The notes beneath the pieces are model-generated. The model saw only the letters and a program-made list of their open reading frames with translations. It was not told where the DNA came from and did no database searches. The translations under genes were made by a program, and so were the position numbers. From the NCBI GenBank assembly GCA_004168015.1, contig SEYW01000012.1, forward strand, positions 1 to 64,000: 64,000 nucleotides of DNA, in the 5' to 3' direction. This DNA comes from Methylolobus aquaticus (GTDB taxonomy: Bacteria; Pseudomonadota; Gammaproteobacteria; Methylococcales; Methylococcaceae). Positions 48,083 through 57,071 of this stretch are shown here, one piece after another; positions within the stretch are counted from its first letter, which is position 1, and every line of letters begins with the position of its first letter.

Positions 48083-49042
48083 ATGCCTAACGGAAGCGGC
48101 CGCAGCTCATCGCGAGCGCGTGTCAGTGTCGACGACATGGCGATTCAACGGGTCGCCGAGGGGCTCCGGCAGCCGTTGCCGGAAACCCTGGGAAAGGGTT
48201 CCACCCTCATCCGTGTCCTCGACGAAGATCTCAGCTATATCGAGACCCGCTACCGGCCGTCGCGTGACCTGGCGATCTTCAGCCAGGTGGATCACCCGGA
48301 GCCGCGTCTGGTCGTGACGCTGGGCGTCCAGGGCGTGTCGCGCTTTACCGCAAACTCGGGTCCGGAGGTCATCTTCCGGGAGGGTTTTTCGACCGTCACC
48401 ACGTTCGCATCGAGCCGCGGGGCGCGTGAATACCAGGCCGCAATGCCCGTCGCGCAGCTGCGCTTGTCATTGACCAAGGGATGGCTGGACCGCCATTTCG
48501 GCACGGATTACTGCCCGCATCTGTTCGATCGTGGCAGCGTACGGGTCGTCAGCCACCGTCCCATGTCGAGCGCGGCCCGGGTTGCTGCCGGACAGCTGTT
48601 GAACGACGGTGCCCCGATGCAACTCCGGAGCCTGTTCGTACACGGTCAGGCGCTGGCGATCCTGGCGGCGGAACTGGAGTGTCTGCAACCGGATTCGCCC
48701 GCCAAAGGGCGGCTGTCGGCGCGGGATGTGGCCGCCGCGCATCAGGCCCGCGATATCCTGCTCGACGAGTTTCGGGAGCCACCGTCCGTTGAGCAACTGG
48801 CGCGACGGGTGGGTATCAACCAGTTCAAGCTGAAGCAGCTGTTCCACCAGCTGTTCCAGACGACGCCCTATGCCTTGCTGCTGGAGACGCGCATGCAGCA
48901 CGCCTATCGGATGCTGGAAGCCACGCGGTGTCACGTCTCCGTCGCCGCTTATGCGGTCGGCTACCGTCACGCGACCAATTTCTCGGTGGCCTTCCAGAAA
49001 TACTTTGGCGTTTCGCCGAAGAGCGTGCGCAGCAAGAGTTAG
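48083..49042 (+). CDS. AraC family transcriptional regulator
   Basis: This 319-residue regulator has a C-terminal double helix-turn-helix DNA-binding domain. The segments SVEQLARRVGINQFKLKQLF and HVSVAAYAVGYRHATNFSVA are the two recognition regions, and FGVSPKSVR closes the domain as in the PchR-like subgroup. The N-terminal ~200 residues should bind an effector. The gene is divergent from the Tat amidohydrolase gene with a ~210-bp shared promoter region. Confidence 0.92.
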   Translation: MPNGSGRSSSRARVSVDDMAIQRVAEGLRQPLPETLGKGSTLIRVLDEDLSYIETRYRPSRDLAIFSQVDHPEPRLVVTLGVQGVSRFTANSGPEVIFREGFSTVTTFASSRGAREYQAAMPVAQLRLSLTKGWLDRHFGTDYCPHLFDRGSVRVVSHRPMSSAARVAAGQLLNDGAPMQLRSLFVHGQALAILAAELECLQPDSPAKGRLSARDVAAAHQARDILLDEFREPPSVEQLARRVGINQFKLKQLFHQLFQTTPYALLLETRMQHAYRMLEATRCHVSVAAYAVGYRHATNFSVAFQKYFGVSPKSVRSKS

Positions 49043-49289
49043 ATCAGCCCCGCGCGTTGCGGGTCTTGCAGCGGGGTGAAGTCCGGCCTCTGTCTCCGTT
49101 ACGTCGCTGACTCACGCCAGGCACCGGGGAGCCTCGATGCCAGCGTCCTACCGCGCGTTTCCCGCCATCGCCGAGCGAGGTGGGTGGTCGACGGCGAACC
49201 GGCTGTTACGTCGTGCCGGCGGCTCGACGCGCTGCCCCACGCGCGGTATAAACTGACCGGGGTGCGCTCGCGAGCGATTCAAGGGAGAC

Positions 49290-50366
49290 ATGACCATGCC
49301 ACTGCGGCCGACCGAAAACCTGAACATCGACTCGTTCGAGCTGATGCCCTCCCCGGATACGATCAAGTCGCGGGAGCCGCTCACCGAAACCGCGGCTCAA
49401 ACCGTGACGGCCGCGCGCGCAACCTTGCGCCGCATTCTCGACCGCGAGGACCGACGACTCTTCGCGATCGTTGGGCCCTGCTCCATTCACGATCCGGTGG
49501 CCGGCATCGATTATGCGCAGCGCCTCAAGTGTCTGGCCGACGAGCTGTCGGATACGCTGGTGTTGGTCATGCGGGTCTACTTCGAGAAGCCGCGCACTTC
49601 GACCGGCTGGAAGGGCTACATCAACGATCCGCGGATGGACGACTCGTTCCGGATCGAGGAGGGCATGGGCAAGGCGCGGCGCTTTCTGCTCGATGTGGCA
49701 GAGTTGGGCCTGCCGGCCGCAACCGAGGCGCTGGACCCCATCGCGCCGCAATATCTCGGCGATTTGATCGCATGGACCGCGATCGGGGCTCGCACGTCGG
49801 AATCGCAGACCCATCGCGAAATGGCCTCGGGCCTGTCGACGCCGGTCGGTTTCAAGAATGCGACCGATGGCGATCTGGGCATTGCCATCAACGCGATCGT
49901 GTCGGCTTCGCATCCACACTGCTTCCTCGGCATCAACGGCGAGGGTCGCTCCGCGATCATCCGGACCCGCGGCAATCGCTACGGCCACGTCGTATTGCGT
50001 GGCGGGGGCGGTCGGCCGAACTACGACAGCGTCAGCGTCGCGCTGGCCGAGCAGGCCTTGGCGAAGGTTTCCCTGCCGCAGAACCTGGTGATCGACTGCT
50101 CGCACGCGAATTCCTTCAAGAATCCGGAGTACCAGCCGCTGGTGCTGCAGAACGTGGTCAACCAGATCCGTGACGGGAATCGCTCGATCGTCGGCGTGAT
50201 GCTGGAGAGCCATATCGCAGCCGGGAGCCAGCCGATCCCCAAGGATCTGTCGCAGCTGCAATATGGCCGTTCGGTCACCGATGCCTGCATCGACTGGGAC
50301 ACGACGGAAACGGCCTTGTCCAAGGCGTGCGAAATGCTGCGGGGCATTCTGCCGGGGCGGGGATGA
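49290..50366 (+). CDS. 3-deoxy-7-phosphoheptulonate (DAHP) synthase, class I
   Basis: This enzyme catalyses the first step of aromatic amino-acid synthesis, joining phosphoenolpyruvate and erythrose-4-P. It has 358 residues. Hallmarks are VGPCSIHDPVAGIDYA, MRVYFEKPRTSTGWKG and GARTSESQTHREMASGL, plus the metal-binding Cys, His, Glu and Asp positions of the AroF/G/H family. GNRYGHVVLRGG resembles AroH, but feedback specificity cannot be read safely, so no symbol is given. ATG 49296 has better spacing from AGGGAG than ATG 49290 and may be the true start. Confidence 0.94.
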   Translation: MTMPLRPTENLNIDSFELMPSPDTIKSREPLTETAAQTVTAARATLRRILDREDRRLFAIVGPCSIHDPVAGIDYAQRLKCLADELSDTLVLVMRVYFEKPRTSTGWKGYINDPRMDDSFRIEEGMGKARRFLLDVAELGLPAATEALDPIAPQYLGDLIAWTAIGARTSESQTHREMASGLSTPVGFKNATDGDLGIAINAIVSASHPHCFLGINGEGRSAIIRTRGNRYGHVVLRGGGGRPNYDSVSVALAEQALAKVSLPQNLVIDCSHANSFKNPEYQPLVLQNVVNQIRDGNRSIVGVMLESHIAAGSQPIPKDLSQLQYGRSVTDACIDWDTTETALSKACEMLRGILPGRG

Positions 50367-50474
50367 GAGTCCGTCGACCCCGGTTCGAAACGGCTGTCGG
50401 ATCAGGCGTGAACTAGAGTTCCGACCTGGTCACGCGGTGCTCCTCGGCCCTGCGGTAAGCCGTGACCCGCAGGT

Positions 50475-50723
50475 TCAAGGCTTGGATTGCTGCAGTTTCT
50501 GCAGGGCCTGCGCGCAGCCGACCGACATCTGCTCCTTCTTCTCCATCAGGCAGGCCTTGATCCGTCCGCCGCCCGGCTGCACGCCCGGGCACAGCCGTTC
50601 GACGTCGGCTTTGCAGTAGCTTCGCAGCGCCTGCATTTCCTGCGGGTTGATCCCCGCCATCTGCGAAAATGACGGCAAGGGCAGTGCGAAAAGCGTCAGG
50701 AAAAGTACGGCACGGAGGGTCAT
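50475..50723 (-). CDS. Small secreted cysteine-rich-repeat protein
   Basis: This 82-residue protein has a signal peptide (MTLRAVLFLTLFALPLPSFS). One cysteine-rich repeat of the GLG1-like type follows, with the pattern YCKADVERLCPGVQPGGGRI, then CLMEKKEQMSVGC. Four cysteines are expected to form two disulphides. AGGAG lies 8 bases before ATG 50723. Such proteins are common in proteobacteria and have no known role. Confidence 0.85.
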   Translation of the reverse strand: MTLRAVLFLTLFALPLPSFSQMAGINPQEMQALRSYCKADVERLCPGVQPGGGRIKACLMEKKEQMSVGCAQALQKLQQSKP

Positions 50724-51060
50724 GGTCAACTCCTGGGTCGGGAGGGAAAGGGGTGAACGCGCGATGCATCGGTGCGGAGGATGCGCTCGGCCACGGACGG
50801 TGTCAACGACGGGGCGGGGCTCGCTCGAACCCAAGCTGGCGCGGCTAAGCTATGCCGCCTTCGGGGGAGCGGCAAAATCCTCCTGCCGGTAATGAAGGGA
50901 TGACTGGAGTGACACCGCAGCGCACGAACCCGTGTCCGGTCCCAGCCGCATGGCCGCGTTCTGTCGGCGCGGCCTATCCGGTATCGAACAACACTCATTG
51001 GAATGTTTGGGCCAAGACATGCCGTGAGTCGCCAGCCTTTTCCGATAAGGGAAACATCGC
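50724..51060. other. Intergenic region upstream of the phosphodiesterase-like gene
   Basis: No gene is recognised. From about 50980 the A/T content rises and the sequence leads into the less GC-rich gene that follows. Confidence 0.4.
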
Positions 51061-52371
51061 ATGACGCAGGTGATATCGATAGGATTGAACGAGCTGGATT
51101 TCGGTTTGCTCGAGCAATATACGATGGACGGCACCCTACCGACCTTTCGCGCGTTGCTCGACCAGCATGATTTGATGACCACAATAGCTGAACATGAGCA
51201 ACACCAGCTCGAACCCTGGATCCAGTGGGTCACGGTCCATACCGGCCTTCGCTTCGAACAGCACCAGGTATTTCGGCTGGGTGACATTGTGGCGACCGAC
51301 CACCCCCAGATATGGGAGATCCTGGAGCAGCGATTCGGACTGCGCGTTGGTGCGATTAGCCCGATGAATGCACGGAATAGCCTCAGCAGTCCTGCGTTTT
51401 TCATGCCCGATCCGTGGACGAAAACGCGAGTCGATGGGAGCTGGGATCTGAAGCTCCTGACCCAGGCCATCATCCAGGCAGTCAACGACAATGCACATGC
51501 GAAAGTTTCCATCCGTTCGCAGGTGGCCCTTTTATTGGGGCTGTTGCTGAACGCAGCGCCCATAAACTACCGGCGTTATGCGCAGCTGTTATTCACATCG
51601 AAACAGGCGAAGTGGGGTCGCGCGCTTTTTCTGGATCAGTTGCTTACCGATGTCTTCATTAGGAACGTGAGGCGCTCCCGGCCGGACTACGCAAGCCTGT
51701 TCCTCAATGCCGGCGCTCACATCCAGCACAATTACCTTTTCTCATCTAAATACTATCAGGGCCCGCTAAGAAATCCGGAATGGTATCTGCCTGCCGGATT
51801 CGATCCAATAGCTGACGTCTATAGGCTCTATGACCGTCTCATTTCGCAGATCCGCTCGGCCTTCCCTAAGGCCCGGATCCTATTGTGTACAGGGCTGAGC
51901 CAAAAGCCAAACCATGATCTGATATCGTTTTATCGCCCGAAGGAGCATGCGGAGTTGCTGCGGGCGTTGGGCATAGACACTTTTGTTGCCGTCGAGCCGA
52001 GAATGTCCCGTGATTTCCTGGTGACCTTCGGATCCGGTGACGCGGCAGCTCAGGCTCAACAGCAGCTGGCGTCATTCGTCGCGCCCGACGGGAGTCCGAT
52101 TTTTACTGTGGACAATCGAGGTCTCTCGTTATTTTGCATGCTGGCCTATACGGGTTATATCGACAAGGGCTTCGGGATAAAAAATAGTGAAAAAGTACTT
52201 CCGGATTTCGATCAATGGGTGTCCCATGTGAACATCGAGAATGGGGTTCATCAGGCCGAGGGGTTCTTCATGGATACCGGAAAGCCCAAGACGGGACAAA
52301 CGGCGTGCATTCCCTTGGAGCGGGTATTTCAGCTGACGGTCGATATGTTCTCGCCGCAAGTGAGCGGCTAA
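51061..52371 (+). CDS. Alkaline-phosphatase-superfamily (type I phosphodiesterase-like) protein
   Basis: This 436-residue protein begins VISIGLNELDFGLLEQYTMD, then GTLPTFRALL. This is the usual opening of type I phosphodiesterase/nucleotide pyrophosphatase proteins. The segment EPWIQWVTVHTGL fits the nucleophile region (Thr58 or Thr61). Later metal ligands are not obvious, so activity is uncertain. The coding sequence is visibly less GC-rich than its neighbours, which suggests recent acquisition. It is convergent with a polysaccharide-type sugar transferase, so a role in a surface glycan is possible. Confidence 0.7.
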   Translation: MTQVISIGLNELDFGLLEQYTMDGTLPTFRALLDQHDLMTTIAEHEQHQLEPWIQWVTVHTGLRFEQHQVFRLGDIVATDHPQIWEILEQRFGLRVGAISPMNARNSLSSPAFFMPDPWTKTRVDGSWDLKLLTQAIIQAVNDNAHAKVSIRSQVALLLGLLLNAAPINYRRYAQLLFTSKQAKWGRALFLDQLLTDVFIRNVRRSRPDYASLFLNAGAHIQHNYLFSSKYYQGPLRNPEWYLPAGFDPIADVYRLYDRLISQIRSAFPKARILLCTGLSQKPNHDLISFYRPKEHAELLRALGIDTFVAVEPRMSRDFLVTFGSGDAAAQAQQQLASFVAPDGSPIFTVDNRGLSLFCMLAYTGYIDKGFGIKNSEKVLPDFDQWVSHVNIENGVHQAEGFFMDTGKPKTGQTACIPLERVFQLTVDMFSPQVSG

Positions 52372-52448
52372 CTGTAAGCCTCCGCGAGTGGGCGGAGTTC
52401 CCGGGTCTGGTCGGGATACCGTTATCGTCGTGTCGACAAGCGGGCAAG

Positions 52449-53612
52449 TCACCCGCCGAAGCAACAGTGACAAGCCGTTCTTGCGATGAGTTTGATCGAA
52501 TGAGGGAACGAACAGCGCTGCCGATCCAAGTTGTCGTACGCAAGCCGCGTCGCGGCATTCGGCGGGGCGTATTCCCTGCCGCAGGCACTGACCAGGGAGC
52601 TGAACAGCCCCGGGCATCCATTCCCATAGCGCGCCTCGCAATCGCGTTCGGTCGCGATGCCCCCGTCCGGCAGCGGGTAGGTGCCGTTCTTGCTCGCGCG
52701 TGGCCCCCACAGGGACCACTCACCCTTCCAGACATTCCATAGCTGCGGTAGCTCATCGAGTCCGAAGCGGCGCAGAAAGCGCGGGACGAAGGTCGTGACG
52801 GGAGGCTCCGACCAAGAGCCGGACCGCCGGTCCACCCTTGCCCCAATAAGCCGACGTCCGCCACCAGAGGCGGTGAACATCGTCTCGATCTTGTGGATGG
52901 TCCCCTCCGTCAGGCGGCCGTTCCTGCGGACCCAGCGCGAATCATCGCGGTAGAAGACATGCCCATGGCGCACCCGAAGGTACAGGAAGTACGGAATGAG
53001 CAGCCATCCAAGAAATACGGTGACACTCAATGTGAGCAGCAAACACGCGGCTATGTCGCAAGCGCGTTGGCCGAGGAATCGGTAAGCCGGTTGTGCCGGC
53101 CAGAGGCCCGAATGGGCAATGATGCGCACCGGATCGCTCCGATAAACGCAGGTCGGGCGGTTGATTCCAATGTCCTGCTGAATCACGAGCTGAAGCCGAT
53201 CATCTGCATTCAGGGCCCCATCCGCCGCGAACAGGCCTAAAAAGGTCGGCGCAACGTCTGCGGGATGGGCGGTCGGCTGGCGATGCTCCCGCGTCGCCAA
53301 TTCGACCGGTGGGCAGCCTCCCCGCAACCTGAGGTAAGACACGCGATAGCTCCCGGCTGGAAGCCGGCTCAGGCGCGCACCGATCGCGATGCTTGAAACA
53401 TGACTCGACAGCACGACACAGTCATATCCCACGCCGAGTACGGCAGCCTTGCTTGCCCCGGAGATGATCAGCTGCGCCCAGCAACGAGGCTGCCCCCGCA
53501 GCCAGGACAGTGTCTGTCCGGGCAGGTCCCGCAGGTTCATGGAGGACAGATAAACGACGATTTCCTCGTCGCCCAAGCTTTGCTTGGCGGCTGCTTCGGC
53601 ACCGTGCGACAT
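52449..53612 (-). CDS. Bacterial sugar transferase (undecaprenyl-phosphate glycosyl-1-phosphate type)
   Basis: This 387-residue protein has a C-terminal catalytic domain of the PF02397 family. The membrane helix near residues 203-227 precedes a basic segment. The hallmark LRRFGLDELPQLWNVWKGEW, followed by SLWGPR, is present. Such enzymes attach the first sugar phosphate to the lipid carrier for exopolysaccharide or O-antigen synthesis. The N-terminal ~200 residues are an unrecognised soluble domain. ATG 53612 has AAGGGA in front; the frame opens further to 53651. No other glycan genes adjoin. Confidence 0.85.
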   Translation of the reverse strand: MSHGAEAAAKQSLGDEEIVVYLSSMNLRDLPGQTLSWLRGQPRCWAQLIISGASKAAVLGVGYDCVVLSSHVSSIAIGARLSRLPAGSYRVSYLRLRGGCPPVELATREHRQPTAHPADVAPTFLGLFAADGALNADDRLQLVIQQDIGINRPTCVYRSDPVRIIAHSGLWPAQPAYRFLGQRACDIAACLLLTLSVTVFLGWLLIPYFLYLRVRHGHVFYRDDSRWVRRNGRLTEGTIHKIETMFTASGGGRRLIGARVDRRSGSWSEPPVTTFVPRFLRRFGLDELPQLWNVWKGEWSLWGPRASKNGTYPLPDGGIATERDCEARYGNGCPGLFSSLVSACGREYAPPNAATRLAYDNLDRQRCSFPHSIKLIARTACHCCFGG

Positions 53613-53739
53613 GATCCCTTGTAACCCCCATCGATGCGGCGTCCTGATCAAGACTAGCGAAAGGCATCACCAGGATCAAGCGCTTACGGCGGCTCGATCC
53701 ATGTCGTGAGGGTGCCGTATCCAACTCCGGGTTATCCGG

Positions 53740-54519
53740 TCAGCCCGACGCCGACAATTCGAGTTCGATCGCCGCCATGGTGGGCACCGTGATGCCAGAG
53801 CGCCGGGCGACCGCCAGTGCCCGCTGCAGCCGCTGGCGCGCCGTGCGGCCGGTGCAGATATGGTCCGGGTCGCCGTCAAAGCCCTCGAGCATACCTTGGA
53901 GCAGTCGGGGACGTGGCAGGGGGGCTCCGGCCAGCCGTTCCTGAATGTCGAGGGCTTCCGCAGCGACCGCTTCGGCCAGCGGACGATGATCCGCCCACAG
54001 TTGGCTGACGGTGCTGCCCGGTGGCAGCCGCAAGCCGGCGATGTTGATCGTCAGGATGTACAGATTCTTCCTGACCAACTCATACAGCAGTTCGGTGCGC
54101 GGCACCGGATAGCACGGGATCTCCAGCGCGTGCAGCGCCTCGAGTACGCTCTCCTTGCGGGGACCGCCGACGGCGGTCGGCAGAACCGCGACGAAAGGGC
54201 GGCCTTTTTTCTTGTCGAACCAGACGACGATGACCGTCGGGTCCACAATCCCGTGCCGCTGCCAGTCGCACGGCAGCAACTCGTTCTGCAACAGCACCAG
54301 GCGCCCTTGCCAGCTCGGGGGGATCGACTCGAGCAGGGATGCGAGGTCATTTTCCCCGACGGCGGCGATGACGAGGCCCGGCTCCGGCACGCTCGCAGCC
54401 ATATCCGCCAGGGATATACCCCTGAGCGCGGGGTATACGGGATGTCCGCGCTTCAGGAAACCGCGGGCGAACAGTTCGCCCATTTCACCCATACCGACAA
54501 CGACAATCGGCTCTTGCAT
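53740..54519 (-). CDS. NAD(P)-binding dehydrogenase-like protein (ketopantoate reductase-like fold)
   Basis: This 259-residue protein has an N-terminal Rossmann dinucleotide site, VVVGMGEMGELFARGF, whose GxGxxG core is intact. A helical C-terminal domain follows. The fold resembles ketopantoate reductase or 6-phosphogluconate dehydrogenase-like enzymes, but the specific substrate motifs are not recognised. GAGGAG directly abuts the first ATG, so the true start may be one of the nearby in-frame ATG codons (residue 11 or 13). Confidence 0.65.
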   Translation of the reverse strand: MQEPIVVVGMGEMGELFARGFLKRGHPVYPALRGISLADMAASVPEPGLVIAAVGENDLASLLESIPPSWQGRLVLLQNELLPCDWQRHGIVDPTVIVVWFDKKKGRPFVAVLPTAVGGPRKESVLEALHALEIPCYPVPRTELLYELVRKNLYILTINIAGLRLPPGSTVSQLWADHRPLAEAVAAEALDIQERLAGAPLPRPRLLQGMLEGFDGDPDHICTGRTARQRLQRALAVARRSGITVPTMAAIELELSASG

Positions 54520-54921
54520 CTCCTCTTGTCCCCCTCACTCGACCCGCCAGCGGCCACGCCGAGCCGCATTTTCCCTCAGCCCGGCCACACGAGTCGACCC
54601 TGACTGTCGCTCGCCGGGCGCATTGCCCAGGGTCTGGGTCCGTCGATCCCGCTTCTCCCGACTCCGTTCGGTTTCCGGGTGGCATGAATAGATCGGCGGC
54701 TCCGCGGCAGATGGTTCTCCGCAACGCGTGTCGATTGCGTTTCGCTTGACGCGCCTGTCGTCGCCGGATAAGTTTCCCGACCAAGCGCCGGTAGCATTCA
54801 GCGCCTTGTCACCGAGGCTTCGAGAGCCCGGGAAACCGCCACCGGTCCGCCGCGTATCGTTTCAAATCGGCGCCTCCTCCCGCAGCGGGTGCCCCGCTCC
54901 GAAAGCGCAGTGGAGAACTTA
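54520..54921. other. Intergenic region upstream of the carbonic-anhydrase-like gene
   Basis: No gene is recognised in these 400 bases. It separates divergent genes. GTGGAG at 54910-54915 is the ribosome-binding site of the next gene. Confidence 0.4.
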
Positions 54922-55416
54922 ATGACCAAGACCCAGGTTTCGAAGTTTGGTGAACTGACCTATCCCGCGCCGCGCGGTACCGTGCTGCTGCTCAGTTGCA
55001 TGGACCCGAGACTCCTGGACGATACGGTCACCTTCATGAATCACGACAATCTGCAGAATCGTTACGATCATGTGATTCTCGCCGGTGCAGCGCTGGGGGC
55101 CCTGGGCGGAGGCTCGAAGAAATACAAGCATTGGAAGAAGGTGTTTTTCGATCATTTGGCTGCGGCCTGCAACCTGCACAGAATCGAAGATGTTTACATA
55201 CTGGAGCACCGGCACTGCGGTGCTTATCACAGGGTTTTCAATGTTGCGCCGGAACTCGGCGATACCGAGGAAGAGATGGAACAGGAGGCTGCGTTGCACC
55301 GAAAGTATGCACGGCTGCTGGAAGGCGAAATCGCTGACTGGGCAGAGGAGCAAAAAGTGACTTTGCGAGTGACCTCTTTCCTGATGGGTATGCGCGGTGA
55401 GGTATCGTTGCTGTGA
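54922..55416 (+). CDS. Short beta-carbonic-anhydrase-like protein
   Basis: This 164-residue protein carries the beta-carbonic-anhydrase zinc pattern. Cys26, Asp28 and Arg30 in LLLSCMDPRLL and His96-x2-Cys99 in LEHRHCGAYH correspond to the Cys-His-Cys ligands and the Asp-Arg dyad. It is shorter than usual enzymes (~200 residues) and lacks the usual CSDSR and HTxCG spelling. CO2 hydration is plausible but unproven; other family members use COS or CS2 as substrates. The gene stands alone. Confidence 0.72.
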   Translation: MTKTQVSKFGELTYPAPRGTVLLLSCMDPRLLDDTVTFMNHDNLQNRYDHVILAGAALGALGGGSKKYKHWKKVFFDHLAAACNLHRIEDVYILEHRHCGAYHRVFNVAPELGDTEEEMEQEAALHRKYARLLEGEIADWAEEQKVTLRVTSFLMGMRGEVSLL

Positions 55417-55653
55417 CGATACCGGATACCGCTGAAGGCGCGCCCAGAAAACCCTGCATGCTCCGGTTTCCTGGCCGTTCGGGAGCTCAAGACCCGCATC
55501 GGGTCGCTTTTATTGCTTGACGCACCGTTCTGTTTTCACCGCCACACGGCCGCGCGAGTGGTCGTGTCGACTGGTAATTGCCGAAGAGGCCTGTCTCGCC
55601 GCGAGACGGCGCTCGATCATTGACCTTATCGTTACCTGGGGGGGGTAGCCGCC

Positions 55654-55833
55654 ATGACCGAAAAAGACCACTCCGCACAAGAAGCGAAACTCGTCGAGGC
55701 TTATCGGGCCATTCGCGGGCGAGATCCGTGGCTCGCCGACAGGGTTGTGGAGACGATTCTGGACGTTGCCGGGACATCTGTCGAAGGGGATGACGGTCGC
55801 CCCGCCGAGTCGGTCGCCCTGACGGCAGAATAG
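55654..55833 (+). CDS. Small hypothetical protein, 59 residues
   Basis: This short frame begins ATG 55654 and ends TAG 55833. It has a purine-rich GGGGGGG ribosome-binding region 7-13 bases upstream. The product is acidic (MTEKDHSAQEAKLVEAYRAI at the start, a Gly/Asp-rich middle) and may form a single amphipathic helix. Codon use is like that of its neighbours. The family is unknown and the call rests on the start context alone. Confidence 0.4.
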   Translation: MTEKDHSAQEAKLVEAYRAIRGRDPWLADRVVETILDVAGTSVEGDDGRPAESVALTAE

Positions 55834-55981
55834 GCTCGCGACGGAGTTCCAAACTGCCGCAGAACATTGTCGGCATCGGGTGTCTCAGTTCGTCAGCAGG
55901 TCCACGAGTCTATCGGTTACCCGCCGGGCTTGGGCTCGCCAGCAGCCGGTATCAGGCAGGTTGCACCTTGACTTGCCGCGG

Positions 55982-56614
55982 TCAAAACCGCGCCTGATCC
56001 TTCTGAAACTCCGGATGGTAGGGCCCTGCCGGAATGCCGTTGGGCGGCAGGAATACCCGGGCGTTCGCCTGCTGCGCCAGGGGGCGGTAATCGGTCAGCA
56101 GCGCGTTGAGGGCCGCCGAGACGACCATCGCGATCGGATTGCCGCCCCCGGAGTTATAGACCACCGGTTGCCGCGATTCCCATAGCACCAGGCCGGTGCG
56201 GGTATCCTTGAGCACGTATGCCATGTCGACGACCACGGCGGACTGGACGACGAGATACTTGGTGCTCCAGTCCTTGATGGTGATCAGCAGCACGGCGTCG
56301 GCCCCGAACAGGTCGAGGAAGCGCTGCGGCGGCAGTTGATGCACATGACCGGCTTCGGTGAGCCCGAGATCCCGTAGCAGAATGCCCGTCAGGTAAACCG
56401 GGAACACATAATAGCCGCGCTCGGCCAGTGGTGCGGTGACGGTGCTCAGGAATACCGTCGGCGCGGAGATCTCGGTTGACTCGTTGACCACCGGCACCAC
56501 CACGATGGAACGCGGACGGTGGGCGTAGAAGGCCGCCAGATCGTGCCGGTGAACGGCACAGCCGTACAGCGCTCCGAAAAGCGCCAGCAACACTGCCCGT
56601 GCCACCTGTTTCAC
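55982..56614 (-). CDS. DUF799 (GNA1162-like) lipoprotein
   Basis: This 210-residue lipoprotein has the lipobox LYGC at Cys19. The mature part matches the DUF799/GNA1162 family: RPRSIVVVPVVNESTEISAP, then YYVFPVYL and GADAVLLITIKDW. The fold is related to the TolB-like N-terminal domain of CsgG-type proteins. It overlaps the DUF4810 gene by 4 bases (ATGA) and is the last gene of the csgG-DUF4810-DUF799 operon. Confidence 0.92.
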   Translation of the reverse strand: MKQVARAVLLALFGALYGCAVHRHDLAAFYAHRPRSIVVVPVVNESTEISAPTVFLSTVTAPLAERGYYVFPVYLTGILLRDLGLTEAGHVHQLPPQRFLDLFGADAVLLITIKDWSTKYLVVQSAVVVDMAYVLKDTRTGLVLWESRQPVVYNSGGGNPIAMVVSAALNALLTDYRPLAQQANARVFLPPNGIPAGPYHPEFQKDQARF

Positions 56615-57048
56615 GGGCCGCTTCCTCCCGTTGCGGGGGGCGTATTCAGGCTGTTGCCCGATTTGCCTTCCGTTCTCTGCCTGACGCGATCGATCAGCCT
56701 GGTCATCAACAGCGAGGATTCCGGGTAGGTCACCTTCTCCTTCTCGAAATACTGGATGGCGCGCGCGTAGTCGCCACGCCGATACAGCAGAAATCCGTAG
56801 TCCGCATACACGCCGGGCGGTATCCGCGACGGGTGAGCGGTGGTCGGCAAAGTGCCGGCCACCTCGGTTTCGGCTTGAGCGAAGTCCTGAGCCGTGTACC
56901 GGAGATACAGGCTGTCCTCGTAGCCTCCCCAGTTGTAGAGCGTCTTCGGAGCGCAGCCGGTGTCGAACAGGCTTGCGGCAAGCAGCCAGATGACGCGCAA
57001 GGCCTGCTTCGCTCCGCGTTGCGCCGCAGGCCGATCCCGCTTGCTCAT
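56611..57048 (-). CDS. DUF4810 lipoprotein
   Basis: This 145-residue lipoprotein has a signal peptide with DTGC at Cys32. The family hallmark is the motif LYNWGGYEDSLY just after the anchor. A short helical-repeat (TPR-like) region follows, with GVYADYGFLLYRRGDYARAI. It lies between the CsgG-like and DUF799 genes, the usual operon order of this triad, and probably works with them in an outer-membrane-associated complex. Confidence 0.92.
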   Translation of the reverse strand: MSKRDRPAAQRGAKQALRVIWLLAASLFDTGCAPKTLYNWGGYEDSLYLRYTAQDFAQAETEVAGTLPTTAHPSRIPPGVYADYGFLLYRRGDYARAIQYFEKEKVTYPESSLLMTRLIDRVRQRTEGKSGNSLNTPPATGGSGP

Positions 57049-57071
57049 GGTCCCGGCCTTCTTCGCGCTGG

